Origin: Aestuariibius violaceus | GTDB lineage: Bacteria > Pseudomonadota > Alphaproteobacteria > Rhodobacterales > Rhodobacteraceae | NCBI RefSeq assembly: GCF_040779325.2 | Contig: NZ_JBFONT020000001.1 | Coordinates: 62,001-126,000, forward strand | Length of the DNA: 64,000 nt | Direction: 5' to 3' | In this document: one piece after another, positions 34,163-42,619 of the stretch | How positions within the stretch are numbered: the stretch's first letter is position 1 | Layout: every line of letters starts with the position of its first letter | The notes under the pieces: model-generated | What the model was told of the DNA's origin: nothing | What the model saw: the letters and a program-made list of their open reading frames with translations, nothing else | Database searches by the model: none | Program-made: the position numbers and the translations under genes

Positions 34163-34540
34163 ATGCCTTTTAAACCCGACCATCCCGTCTGCTGGACCGA
34201 GATCCCTGTGCGCGATCTCGACGCTGCCCGCACCTTTTACGAGACCGTCTTCCATTGGGAAATGCAGCGGGACGAGGAGGGACCGCAGCCGATCCTTTTC
34301 TTCCCGACAGCCGATCCTGCGAAGGGGGTCGCCGGGCACCTTTACGAAGGCAAGCCATCGAGGGAGGGATCGACGATTCATCTGGTCGTGCCCGATACCC
34401 TCGCCAAGGCGAAAGAGCGCTGCTGGGAGGCCGGCGGCACGGTGCTGGATCAGGATATCCCGATCCCGGCGGGGACGTTCTGCTACGCGACCGATCCCGA
34501 CGGCAATTCCATTGGCCTTTTCGAACCGAAGGCCGCCTGA
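34163..34540 (+). CDS. VOC family (glyoxalase-like) protein
   Basis: A 125-residue single-domain vicinal-oxygen-chelate protein: WTEIPVRDLDAARTFYETVF at the start and TDPDGNSIGLFEP at the end frame the paired beta-alpha-beta modules. The ATG at 34163 is chosen over 34139 because the conserved fold begins directly after it. It shares the A of its stop with the following regulator's ATG (TGATG), so the WYL regulator probably senses or controls something linked to it. The substrate is unknown. Confidence 0.85.
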   Translation: MPFKPDHPVCWTEIPVRDLDAARTFYETVFHWEMQRDEEGPQPILFFPTADPAKGVAGHLYEGKPSREGSTIHLVVPDTLAKAKERCWEAGGTVLDQDIPIPAGTFCYATDPDGNSIGLFEPKAA

Positions 34541-35232
34541 TGCGCCGGGCGGACCGCCTTTTCCGGATCGTGGACCTGATGCGCGGGGGGCGGCTGATGA
34601 CCGCCGCCGCGCTGGCCGAGCGGTTGGAAGTGTCGGTCCGCACCATTTACCGCGATGTGGCCGATCTGATGGCCAATGGCGTGCCCATCACCGGCGAAGC
34701 CGGGATGGGCTACGTCCTGGGCGGTGGATGGGATCTGCCGCCCATGATGTTCACCGAGGACGAGATCGTGGCCCTTGTGGGTGGTGCGCGCATGATCCGC
34801 GCCTGGGGCGGGCCTGAGATGGCCGCTGGCGCCGATGCAGCGCTCGACAAGATCGCGGCCGTCCTGCCGGACCGGGCGCGACGGAAGGCCGATGCGGTTC
34901 ATATTCATGCCTTCCGGTCGTACCGGCAGGCGCCGGATGTGGCGGAACGTCTGGACCAGATCGAGGCCGCAACCGATGCGCAGACGCGCCTGACCTTCGC
35001 CTACCGCGACGAGGCAGGGGCCGAGACGACGCGGACCGTCCGCCCGCTCGGCCTGTGGTTCTGGGGTCTGACCTGGACGATGGTCGGCTGGTGCGAGTTG
35101 CGCGAGGATTTCCGCATGTTCCGTGTCGACCGGATGCGTGCGCTGACCGAAGACGGCCCGTTCAAGCCGCAACCCGGCCAGACCCTGCAGGATTTCCGCA
35201 AGCGCGAGCAGCATCACGGATTTCCCGCCTGA
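34540..35232 (+). CDS. HTH and WYL domain transcriptional regulator (YafY-type)
   Basis: A 230-residue regulator. The N-terminal winged helix (MTAAALAERLEVSVRTIYRD, about 20-39) is followed by a WYL effector-binding domain (LTFAYRDEAGAETTRTVRPLG and MFRVDRMRAL). It is coupled to the VOC gene at a TGATG junction and ends 3 bp from the convergent peroxiredoxin-like gene. The pairing of VOC protein and YafY-type regulator is common and suggests local control. Confidence 0.9.
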   Translation: MRRADRLFRIVDLMRGGRLMTAAALAERLEVSVRTIYRDVADLMANGVPITGEAGMGYVLGGGWDLPPMMFTEDEIVALVGGARMIRAWGGPEMAAGADAALDKIAAVLPDRARRKADAVHIHAFRSYRQAPDVAERLDQIEAATDAQTRLTFAYRDEAGAETTRTVRPLGLWFWGLTWTMVGWCELREDFRMFRVDRMRALTEDGPFKPQPGQTLQDFRKREQHHGFPA

Positions 35233-35235
35233 GCG

Positions 35236-35760
35236 TCAGGCGGCCAGCGTTCCGCGGGCGGGATATCCCTTGTCGAGGATGAAATCGGCCTTCTCCAGGA
35301 GGACGCCCAGATCGGGCCGTGCGAAGGGCATGTTCGACACGTCGGTCAGATAGAGCCGCCCGTCGGGCCGCACCCAGAAGAGCCCCGGCTCGGCAAAGAC
35401 CTCGGGCTCGTTGTCCTTGAAGGATTGGGAGAGGTAGAGGCCCCACGCCTCTGCCTGGCCGCGGGTCAGGCCATAGCCCATGGGGATATCGCCAAGTTCC
35501 CACGTCTCATGCGCCTCTTTCGCGCGCTCTTCCCCGTCCATCGACACGGTGAAGATCGAAAAGCCCTTGCCGATGAAGGCGGCATAATGCTGGCTGAGCG
35601 TCTGGAGATAGCTCTTGCAGATCGGACAGTGCAGACCGCGATAGACGACGATCATCGTGAACGCCTCGGGGCTCTGGCGGGCCAGATCCCAATGGCCCCC
35701 GATGATGAGAGGGACCGACAGGGCCGGGGTCGGATGATCGGGCATGAGCGTGTCGGGCAT
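35236..35760 (-). CDS. Peroxiredoxin-like (AhpC/TSA) protein
   Basis: A 174-residue thioredoxin-fold protein with a CxxC active site in YRGLHCPICKSYLQTL (about residues 45-48 for the Cys pair), which differs from the single peroxidatic Cys of standard AhpC but fits the peroxiredoxin-like subfamily. ATG 35760 has AGGAGAGG 5 bases upstream; a longer frame to 35982 overlaps the PAS gene and is not used. It probably reduces peroxides or protein disulfides in the cytosol. Confidence 0.87.
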   Translation of the reverse strand: MPDTLMPDHPTPALSVPLIIGGHWDLARQSPEAFTMIVVYRGLHCPICKSYLQTLSQHYAAFIGKGFSIFTVSMDGEERAKEAHETWELGDIPMGYGLTRGQAEAWGLYLSQSFKDNEPEVFAEPGLFWVRPDGRLYLTDVSNMPFARPDLGVLLEKADFILDKGYPARGTLAA

Positions 35761-35824
35761 GGAACCTCTCCTGCAGGTCTGACCAACGGGAAGCCCGCGA
35801 AGACCGGGAAAGTTCCGGGTCGGG

Positions 35825-36217
35825 CTAGCGCCCCTGCGCCTCGCGCAATTCGGTGACATCGCAGAAGATGGCCAATTGCGCATCGCCCTTTTGCCCGGCA
35901 CGGCCACCGATCCCGCGGGCCGAAATCCAGCGCATCGGCGCGCCCTCCGGCGCGATCCGGAAGTCGAAGGCGAAGGGGCCATCTTCGATCGCTGAGTTTT
36001 CCCAGGCTGCGATCGCAGCCTCCCGATCCTCAGCCGCTATCCGGTCCCAGAGCATGTCCAGCGTGACGATCGGATCGTCGATGGCCCACATGCGGCGGCA
36101 CAGATCGTCAAGCCAGACCTCCTGTGTCGCAGGGCTCCACGACCAGAGACCGACGCCCCCTTCGTGAATCACGGTAAGGAAATCGGACAGACTGAAGGGC
36201 AAGTCGTCAATCGGCAT
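35825..36217 (-). CDS. Single PAS-domain protein
   Basis: A 130-residue stand-alone PAS fold: GVGLWSWSPATQEVWLDDLCRRMW, then RIAAEDREAAIAAWENS, FDFRIAPEGAPMRWISARG and FCDVTELREAQ are the successive PAS/PAC strands and helix. No histidine kinase, GGDEF or HTH domain is attached, so it would act through partner proteins. It is upstream of and co-directional with the peroxiredoxin-like gene (64-bp gap), so a joint redox role is conceivable. Confidence 0.82.
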   Translation of the reverse strand: MPIDDLPFSLSDFLTVIHEGGVGLWSWSPATQEVWLDDLCRRMWAIDDPIVTLDMLWDRIAAEDREAAIAAWENSAIEDGPFAFDFRIAPEGAPMRWISARGIGGRAGQKGDAQLAIFCDVTELREAQGR

Positions 36218-36319
36218 GCCGGCCTACTTGGCGAAGGCCGGCCGGCTCTGCAAGACAGGTTGTCACAGTTTAGATCAAACGCGATGCGTCGATGAGGACA
36301 CGACGCCTCCGCACTGCCG

Positions 36320-36766
36320 CTAGCCTCCCGTGGCGGCCCCCGTCAGGTTATCGAGCGCCCCGCGCATCCGGCCGAGCACCTCGAGATCGGCGCTGACGTC
36401 GAAATCACCCAGCATCGCATCGACCGCCTCGTAAGTGACCTGGGTCGCACCATCTGCATCCTCGTAAACCAGAACTCGCAGGGGCAGGACGAGCCCCGCC
36501 CGGATATCTTCCTGCATCACGGGCGTGCCGAGCCGCGGGTTGCCGAAGATCAGAAGCTGCGCCTCGCCCATCTCCATCTCGACCGAGGCCGCCCCGGCGC
36601 CGTGATCCACGCGGGCAAAGACGGTGGCACCGGCGCCCTCGACGGCGGCGACGAGCGCATCCATCGTCTCGCCGACCGGGGCGGGCGAGCTTTTCGTGAC
36701 GAGTTCCTGCGCCGAAAGCGGCGCGGCTCCGAGGGCGAGAATGGCTGCGAAGACACCAAGACGCAT
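36320..36766 (-). CDS. Exported DUF302 protein
   Basis: A 148-residue protein with a signal peptide MRLGVFAAILALGAAPLSAQ and a DUF302 domain (VFARVDHGAGAASVEMEM, LLIFGNPRLGTPVMQ, LPLRVLVYEDADGATQVTYE). The ATG at 36766 has an excellent AAGGAGGA 6 bases upstream. It is likely periplasmic. DUF302 proteins are small and often linked to redox or metal stress, but the role is not established. Divergent from the DUF2867 gene. Confidence 0.88.
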   Translation of the reverse strand: MRLGVFAAILALGAAPLSAQELVTKSSPAPVGETMDALVAAVEGAGATVFARVDHGAGAASVEMEMGEAQLLIFGNPRLGTPVMQEDIRAGLVLPLRVLVYEDADGATQVTYEAVDAMLGDFDVSADLEVLGRMRGALDNLTGAATGG

Positions 36767-36833
36767 AGAAATTCCTCCTTCTTTCGGGCACATTGCCCCG
36801 GGTGTTAGCCTAGTCCGGCAGAAGAGGTCCGCC

Positions 36834-37283
36834 ATGCCACATGTCCGTGAAGTGCCGCTCCCGGCGGAAAGCGCCCTGCAAGACCGGATGCGCGCGGGCG
36901 ATTTCATCGACTGCTATGCAGTCGCAAGCGCCCTTCCGCTGGAAGAGGCCGCCCGCCGCGCAACGGCGTTTCCCGGCTGGGCGAAGGGGCTTCTTGCGCT
37001 GCGCAACGCGATCGTCGCGCCGCTCGGCCTGCGCACGCGGCTTGCTGGCGACGGCGACCGGATCGGCCCCTTCCCGGTCACCTCGCGGTCCGATACCGAG
37101 CTGATCCTCGGCCTCGACGATAGGCACCTCGATTTCCGCATCAGCCTGCTGCGCACCGGCCCCGACCTTCATATGGCGACCTGGGTGCACACGCATAACG
37201 CCTTCGGCCGCACCTATCTGCGGATCGTCATGCCCTTTCACCGCGCGATCTGCCGCCAGGCGACCGCCCGCATGGCGGGCTGA
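36834..37283 (+). CDS. DUF2867 domain protein
   Basis: A 149-residue protein matching DUF2867: FIDCYAVASALPLEEAARRATAFPGWAKGLL, then GPFPVTSRSDTELILGLDDRHLDFRISLL and NAFGRTYLRIVMPFHRAICR. DUF2867 belongs to the SRPBCC-like ligand-binding folds. The ATG at 36834 has AGAAGAGG upstream. No close operon partners. The function is unknown. Confidence 0.85.
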   Translation: MPHVREVPLPAESALQDRMRAGDFIDCYAVASALPLEEAARRATAFPGWAKGLLALRNAIVAPLGLRTRLAGDGDRIGPFPVTSRSDTELILGLDDRHLDFRISLLRTGPDLHMATWVHTHNAFGRTYLRIVMPFHRAICRQATARMAG

Positions 37284-37333
37284 CCGCCTCACCCGCCATT
37301 GAGGTTAACGCGCGCCCTGGCGAGAAACCGTCC

Positions 37334-37360
37334 CTCCTCATCTTGCCAAGAATACCTGAA
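37334..37360. repeat. Dispersed intergenic motif, copy
   Basis: CTCCTCATCTTGCCAAGAAT at 37334-37353, followed by ACCTGAA, resembles the stretch at 55410-55436 (CTCTTCATCTGGCCAAAAAT then ACTCAAG) and more distantly 671-701. All three lie in intergenic spaces. It may be a short dispersed element or a shared terminator/promoter motif. Confidence 0.4.
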
Positions 37361-37458
37361 TCCCGGCCGAACCACCGCCCGCTCGGACCGATCCGGCGAA
37401 ACCGCGCCGCCACCCGGGCCCATTGCACCGCATCCCCCCCTCCCCTAAACCGCCGCAC

Positions 37459-38217
37459 ATGTTGAAGACCCGCATCATCCCCTGCCTTGACGTGGCCGAT
37501 GGCCGCGTGGTCAAGGGCGTGAACTTCGTCGATCTCGTCGATGCCGGCGATCCGGTTGATGCGGCCAAGGCCTATGACGCCGCGGGCGCAGATGAGCTGT
37601 GTTTCCTCGACATCCACGCCACGCACGAAAACCGCGGCACGCTCTACGATCTTGCCACCCGCACGGCCGAACATTGCTTCATGCCGCTGACCATCGGCGG
37701 CGGCGTGCGATCGCCCGAGGATGTGCGCAATCTCCTTCTCGCGGGGGCCGACAAGGTCAGCTTCAACTCCGCGGCTGTGGCTGATCCGGATGTCGTGGCC
37801 CGCGCCGCCGACCGCTTCGGCAGCCAGTGCATCGTGGTCGCGATCGACGCAAAGACGGTCGCCCCGGGTACGTGGGAGATCTTTACCCATGGCGGCCGCA
37901 AACCCACGGGGATCGACGCCGTCACCTTCGCCCAGACCGTCGCCGCCAAGGGCGCGGGAGAGATCCTGCTGACCTCGATGGACCGCGACGGCACCAAACA
38001 GGGCTTCAACATCCCCCTCACCCGCGCCGTCGCCGACGCCGTGCCGATCCCAGTCATCGCGTCGGGTGGCGTCGGCACGCTCGACCACCTCGTCGAAGGC
38101 GTGACCGAAGGCGGCGCCTCCGCCGTCCTCGCCGCGTCGATCTTCCACTTCGGCACCTTCACCATCGCCCAGGCGAAGGCCCACATGGCCGCCGCCGGGA
38201 TTCCCATCAGACCATGA
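37459..38217 (+). CDS. hisF: Imidazole glycerol phosphate synthase subunit HisF
   Basis: A 252-residue (beta/alpha)8 cyclase subunit that with HisH makes imidazole-glycerol phosphate and AICAR in histidine synthesis. The two half-barrel Asp residues are in IPCLDVADGRVVKG and LLTSMDRDGTKQG. The ATG at 37459 (MLKTRIIPCLDV) is used; the longer frame from 37423 is not typical. Its TGA overlaps the ATG of the nucleotidyltransferase gene inserted before hisE, whereas hisF and hisE are often directly adjacent. Confidence 0.95.
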   Translation: MLKTRIIPCLDVADGRVVKGVNFVDLVDAGDPVDAAKAYDAAGADELCFLDIHATHENRGTLYDLATRTAEHCFMPLTIGGGVRSPEDVRNLLLAGADKVSFNSAAVADPDVVARAADRFGSQCIVVAIDAKTVAPGTWEIFTHGGRKPTGIDAVTFAQTVAAKGAGEILLTSMDRDGTKQGFNIPLTRAVADAVPIPVIASGGVGTLDHLVEGVTEGGASAVLAASIFHFGTFTIAQAKAHMAAAGIPIRP

Positions 38218-39029
38218 CCATGCCGGTCGGCCCCGAGATACAAGCGGACATCCTCGAACGGCTCAGACAGATCGAACGGGAAGAGGACGCGCGTATTCTG
38301 CTGGCGGTGGAGTCCGGCAGCCGTGCCTGGGGCTTCCATTCGGAAGACAGCGATTACGACGTCCGCTTCATCTATACCCGGCCAATCGACTGGCATCTGT
38401 CTGTCCGGCCTGGTCGTGATGTGATCGAGCGCCCAATCTCGGATGAACTCGACATTTCGGGATGGGATCTGAGGAAGACACTGGGTCTGATCCTCGGCTC
38501 CAATGCCGTCGCTCTGGAATGGTTGCAGTCACCCGTGCGGTATCGCGAGGCAGATGGCTTTTCAGGGGCGCTCTTGGAATTCGCCCAACACGCTCTCCGG
38601 CGCAAGCCTGTGATGTGGCATTATCTCCGCCTTGCTGAGCGACAGATGGAACGTGCCCACGACAAGGAAGGCCGCTTGAGACTGAAGAAGTTCTTCTACG
38701 CCCTTCGTCCGGCACTTGCCCTTCGCTGGCTCCGGCTCCGTCCCGAAACGGGGGTGGTGCCGATGGCGATGGATGCCCTCGTCGAGGGCGCCGGGCTCGA
38801 CGCGTCACTCGTGCACCAGATTGATGCGCTGATCGAAGAGAAGAAGGCGGCTGAGGCGGCACTTTCAGAGGAAGCCGCAGAACCGCTCATGACTCTCGTC
38901 ATGGCAGAGATCGCTGAGGCACGGGATACGCTCAGCACGGATACTCCGGAAACGCGGCCGGACTCCCTGATCCAAGCCGACCAGTTTCATATCGAATGGA
39001 CGCGACGCGCCGAAGGAGATATTCTATGA
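38214..39029 (+). CDS. RlaP-like predicted nucleotidyltransferase between hisF and hisE
   Basis: A 271-residue DNA-polymerase-beta-superfamily nucleotidyltransferase of the PF10127 (RlaP/YcgL) type. The active-site motif GSRAWGFHSEDSDYDVRFIY carries GS and the DxD pair (about residues 32-48), followed by LDISGWDLRKTLGLILGSN and EWLQSPVRY, all family hallmarks. It starts in an ATGA overlap with hisF and ends in an ATGA overlap with hisE. Its GC content is lower than its neighbours (32 of 60 bases at 38641-38700; 43 of 60 in hisF at 37981-38040), pointing to acquisition. RlaP is linked to RNA repair; the role in a his operon is unknown. Confidence 0.85.
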   Translation: MTMPVGPEIQADILERLRQIEREEDARILLAVESGSRAWGFHSEDSDYDVRFIYTRPIDWHLSVRPGRDVIERPISDELDISGWDLRKTLGLILGSNAVALEWLQSPVRYREADGFSGALLEFAQHALRRKPVMWHYLRLAERQMERAHDKEGRLRLKKFFYALRPALALRWLRLRPETGVVPMAMDALVEGAGLDASLVHQIDALIEEKKAAEAALSEEAAEPLMTLVMAEIAEARDTLSTDTPETRPDSLIQADQFHIEWTRRAEGDIL

Positions 39030-39331
39030 CCCTCGCAAAGCTCGCAGCTACGGTTGAGGCCCGGAGAGACGCGGATCCTGAGGCCAGCTGGACGGCCAAG
39101 CTGCTTGCCCAAGGCCCCGAAAAATGTGCTGAGAAATTCGGGGAAGAGGCAGTCGAGGCGATTATCGAGGCAGTCAAGGGGGACACCGCCCGGCTGACGT
39201 CAGAGGCGGCGGATGTGCTTTACCACCTTCTTGTCATGTGCGCGGCGCGCGGCGTGACGCTGGCGGATATCGAGGCCGAACTGACCGCGCGCGAGACGCA
39301 AAGCGGCCTCGAGGAGAAGCGGTCGCGGTAA
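39026..39331 (+). CDS. hisE: Phosphoribosyl-ATP pyrophosphatase
   Basis: A 101-residue HisE, hydrolysing phosphoribosyl-ATP to phosphoribosyl-AMP, the second step of histidine synthesis. KFGEEAVEAIIEAVKGD and SEAADVLYHLLVM carry the acidic metal-binding helices of the all-alpha NTP pyrophosphatase fold. The ATG at 39026 overlaps the upstream stop (ATGA) and has AAGGAG at 8-base spacing. Convergent with polA, whose end is 9 bp away. Confidence 0.93.
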   Translation: MTLAKLAATVEARRDADPEASWTAKLLAQGPEKCAEKFGEEAVEAIIEAVKGDTARLTSEAADVLYHLLVMCAARGVTLADIEAELTARETQSGLEEKRSR

Positions 39332-39340
39332 GCCGGGCGG

Positions 39341-42130
39341 CTAGTGCGCCTCGGCCCAGTTCCGTCCCTGACCTGCATCGACGCTAAGCGGGACCTCCAG
39401 ATCCAGGACCGGTTTGTGGGCGCCTTCCATCACCTCGCGGGCGGCGGCGATCAGGGCGTCCTCGTGCCCCTCCTCGACCTCGAACAGCAGTTCGTCGTGG
39501 ACCTGCAGCAGCATCTTGGCTGGAATGTCGGCAATCGCCGCCTCCATCCGGATCATCGCGCGGCGGATCACATCGGCGGCCGTCCCCTGGATCGGCGCGT
39601 TGATCGCAGCGCGGCGGGCGAAGCCGGCCGTCGGGCCCTTCGCATTGATTTCGGGCGTGTGGATCTTGCGGCCGAACAGCGTTTGCACGTAGCCGTTCTT
39701 TTTCGCGAAATCGGTCGTCTCGGTCATGTAGTCCTTGATGCCCGGGAAACGCTCGAAATAGCGGTCGATGAAGCCCTGCGCCTCCTCCCGCGGGATGCGC
39801 AGGTTGCGGGCGAGCCCGAAGCCCGAGATGCCGTAGATCACCCCGAAATTGATCGCCTTCGCGCGCCTGCGCACCTCGGGCGTCATCTCGTCCAGGGGCA
39901 CATCGAACATCTCTGACGCGGTGGAGGCATGGATATCCTCCCCGTCTCTGAACGCGCGTTCCAGCGCGGGCACGTCGGCGAATTGCGTAAGGATCCGCAG
40001 CTCGATCTGGGAATAATCCAGCGACACCAGCGTCTTGCCCTCGGGCGCGACGAAGGCCTCGCGGATGCGCCGCCCCTCTTCCGTCCGCACGGGGATGTTC
40101 TGCAGGTTCGGATCGGTCGAGGCGAGGCGGCCCGTATTGGCCCCGGCGATGGAATACGAGGTATGGACGCGGCCCGTTTCCGGGTTGATGTGATCCTGCA
40201 AGGCGTCTGTATAGGTCGATTTCAGCTTGCTGAGCTGTCGCCAATCAAGGACGCGGCCCGGAAGGTCGTGTTCGGTCGCCAGATCCTCAAGGATATCCGC
40301 CCCGGTCGCATAGGCGCCGGTCTTGCCCTTCTTGCCGCCGGGCAGGTTCATCTTGTCAAACAAGATCTCGCCCAGTTGCTTGGGCGAGCCGACCTTGAAG
40401 TTTTCGCCCGCCAGTTCGTGGATCTCTTCTTCCAGCTGGGCCATCTTCTGGGCGAAGGCGGACGACATGCGGTGCAGCACGGCGCGGTCGACCTCGACGC
40501 CCGCCATCTCCATCCGGGCCAGCACCGGGATCAGCGGCCGCTCCAGCGTCTCGTAAACCGTCGTCACCTGTTTCGGGTGCAGCTGCGGCTTGAAGACCTG
40601 CCAGAGGCGCAAGGTGATATCGGCATCTTCGGCGGCATAGGGCACCGCCTTGTCGATCGGCACCCGGTCGAAGGTGATCTGGGATTTGCCGGTCCCGATG
40701 ATCTCTTTGATCGGGATCGGGTTGTGAGCCAGATACCGCTCCGACAGTGTGTCCATGCCGTGCTGGTGCAGCCCGGCATTCAGCGCGTAACTCAGCAGCA
40801 GCGTATCCTCGATGGGGGCCACGGTGACGCCGTAGCGGGCGAGGATCTTCCAGTCGTATTTCAGGTTCTGCCCGATCTTGAGGATCGCATCGTCCTCCAG
40901 CACCGGCTTGAGCTTTTCCAGCACCGCCTCCAGCTCCAGCTGCCCTTCGGCCAGCCCTTCTTCGGCAAAGAGGTCATCGGCCTCGCTCTTCTTGTGGGTC
41001 AGGGGGATATAGCAGGCGTGTCCGGGCTCGACGGCGAGCGAGATACCCACAAGCTCGGCCTGCATTTCGTTGAGCGACGTCGTCTCGGTATCCACGGCCA
41101 CGTAGCCCCGTTCGTGGATACGCGCGATCCATGCGTCGAGCACGGCCATATCCGACACGGCCTCGTAGGTCGCCTCAGTGAAGTCGGGCTGCTCCACGGC
41201 GGTGGGCTCTGCCCCCGCGGGATTGGTATCCGGCATGGCCGGCGCCTCGACCCCCAGATAGTCCGAGATCCGTTTGACGATCGTGCGGAACTCCATCTCC
41301 TGCAGGAAGCCCAGCAGCGTCTCGGGATTCGGGTCGCGTTTTTCCAGATCGTCGAGCGTGAAATCGAGCGGGGTCTGATCGTCGAGGGTCACCAGCTTTT
41401 GCGACAGGCGGATCTGCTCGGCATGGTCAATCAGGGTCTGGCGCCGCTTGGGCTGCGGGATCTCCTCGGCCCGCTCCAACAGCTCGTCGAGCGATCCAAA
41501 TTCGTTGATGAGCAGCGCGGCGGTCTTGATCCCGATCCCCGGCGCACCGGGGATATTGTCGACGCTGTCGCCCGCCAGCGCCTGCACGTCGACCACCTTT
41601 TCCGGCGGCACGCCGAACTTGGCTTCCACCCCCTCGCGATCGATCACCGTGTTCTTCATCTGGTCCAACATGTCGACGCCGTCGCCGACCAGCTGCATCA
41701 GGTCCTTGTCGGACGACACGATGGTGCATTGCCCGCCGGCCTCGCGCGCCTGCCGGGCCAGCGTCGCGATGATATCGTCGGCCTCATAGCCCTCGATTTC
41801 CTTGCAGGCGATGTTGAAGGCCTCGGTCGCGCGGCGGGTCAACGGGATCTGGGGGCGCAGATCCTCGGGCATTTCCGACCGGTTCGCCTTGTACTGATCG
41901 TAGAGATCGTTGCGGAACGTGTGGCTGCCCTTGTCGAAGATCACCGCGATATGGGTCGCCGAATTCCCCTCGATATATTTCTGCAGCATGTTGCAGAACC
42001 CCGAGACGGCGCCGACCGGCAGACCGTCGGATTTGCGCGTCAGCGGCGGCAGCGCATGGAAGGCGCGAAAGATGAAGGCAGAGCCGTCGATCAGGTGCAG
42101 GTGGCACCCCTTTCCGAACGATATCGCCAT
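39341..42130 (-). CDS. polA: DNA polymerase I
   Basis: A 929-residue three-domain polymerase. The 5'-nuclease domain starts CHLHLIDGSAFIFRAFHALPP; the 3'-5' exonuclease keeps its first acidic pair in VAVDTETTSLNE, so proofreading is probably intact; the polymerase domain shows DYSQIELRILTQF (motif A), RRRAKAINFGVIYG (motif B) and LLQVHDELLFEV (motif C). The ATG at 42130 follows GGGGGA; an upstream extension to 42214 is not used. Monocistronic. Confidence 0.96.
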   Translation of the reverse strand: MAISFGKGCHLHLIDGSAFIFRAFHALPPLTRKSDGLPVGAVSGFCNMLQKYIEGNSATHIAVIFDKGSHTFRNDLYDQYKANRSEMPEDLRPQIPLTRRATEAFNIACKEIEGYEADDIIATLARQAREAGGQCTIVSSDKDLMQLVGDGVDMLDQMKNTVIDREGVEAKFGVPPEKVVDVQALAGDSVDNIPGAPGIGIKTAALLINEFGSLDELLERAEEIPQPKRRQTLIDHAEQIRLSQKLVTLDDQTPLDFTLDDLEKRDPNPETLLGFLQEMEFRTIVKRISDYLGVEAPAMPDTNPAGAEPTAVEQPDFTEATYEAVSDMAVLDAWIARIHERGYVAVDTETTSLNEMQAELVGISLAVEPGHACYIPLTHKKSEADDLFAEEGLAEGQLELEAVLEKLKPVLEDDAILKIGQNLKYDWKILARYGVTVAPIEDTLLLSYALNAGLHQHGMDTLSERYLAHNPIPIKEIIGTGKSQITFDRVPIDKAVPYAAEDADITLRLWQVFKPQLHPKQVTTVYETLERPLIPVLARMEMAGVEVDRAVLHRMSSAFAQKMAQLEEEIHELAGENFKVGSPKQLGEILFDKMNLPGGKKGKTGAYATGADILEDLATEHDLPGRVLDWRQLSKLKSTYTDALQDHINPETGRVHTSYSIAGANTGRLASTDPNLQNIPVRTEEGRRIREAFVAPEGKTLVSLDYSQIELRILTQFADVPALERAFRDGEDIHASTASEMFDVPLDEMTPEVRRRAKAINFGVIYGISGFGLARNLRIPREEAQGFIDRYFERFPGIKDYMTETTDFAKKNGYVQTLFGRKIHTPEINAKGPTAGFARRAAINAPIQGTAADVIRRAMIRMEAAIADIPAKMLLQVHDELLFEVEEGHEDALIAAAREVMEGAHKPVLDLEVPLSVDAGQGRNWAEAH

Positions 42131-42295
42131 GGCTTTCCCCCTTGTCGCGCGCCCTGCCGTCATGCCACGGGGGGGCGGTGGCTTCCATCCCTTCCGGCGA
42201 CGGACCCGCGACACGTCGGCGACCCGGCTGATTTTAGGAAACCTTTTCTTAAATCTCTCCGTTGAAGGATGTCGGCAATCCTTGGAGGAGAGTTG

Positions 42296-42619
42296 ATGTT
42301 CGTGATCGTGTTACAAATCCTGTTGGTCGTGCTCGCGGTGATTGCCGTGCGCCGCCCCTCAGACGTCGCCATTGAGATGCCCGTGCCACCAGAGCGACAG
42401 GGTCAGCGCGTAGGGCGTCGGTGTCCAGGCGCCCAGCGGCAGGCCCGCATCCCGCAGCCGGGCGCCCACCCACGAATTGCAGGTGAACAGCGCATTGAAC
42501 TGCCCCTCCGCCAGGAAAAACCGGTCAAACGGAGTGAACCCTCGCACGGGATGCGCGATCGGCTGACCATCCGGCCCCTGCGCAAAATCGGCGAGAACCG
42601 CGTCAAGGAGGCGGTCTAG
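42296..42619 (+). CDS. Possible small membrane protein overlapping DUF2459 gene
   Basis: The ATG at 42296 is preceded by GGAGGAGA at ideal spacing and opens MFVIVLQILLVVLAVIAVRR, a convincing single membrane segment. The frame then runs on over the 3' end of the opposite-strand DUF2459 gene to 42619 (107 residues), where the composition is basic and non-native. Either a short membrane protein has lost its stop codon, or only the start is real. Low confidence as a functional gene. Confidence 0.3.
   Translation: MFVIVLQILLVVLAVIAVRRPSDVAIEMPVPPERQGQRVGRRCPGAQRQARIPQPGAHPRIAGEQRIELPLRQEKPVKRSEPSHGMRDRLTIRPLRKIGENRVKEAV

Noticed and set aside
34500..37500. Search for a dif site at the GC-skew change
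   Set aside because: No sequence resembling the XerC/XerD half-sites (…CATAA-N6-TTATG…) was seen in the intergenic spaces.
39929..42265. 778-residue open frame antisense to polA
   Set aside because: High-GC sequence keeps the opposite frame open; it has no family motifs, no ribosome-binding site, and polA on the other strand is complete.
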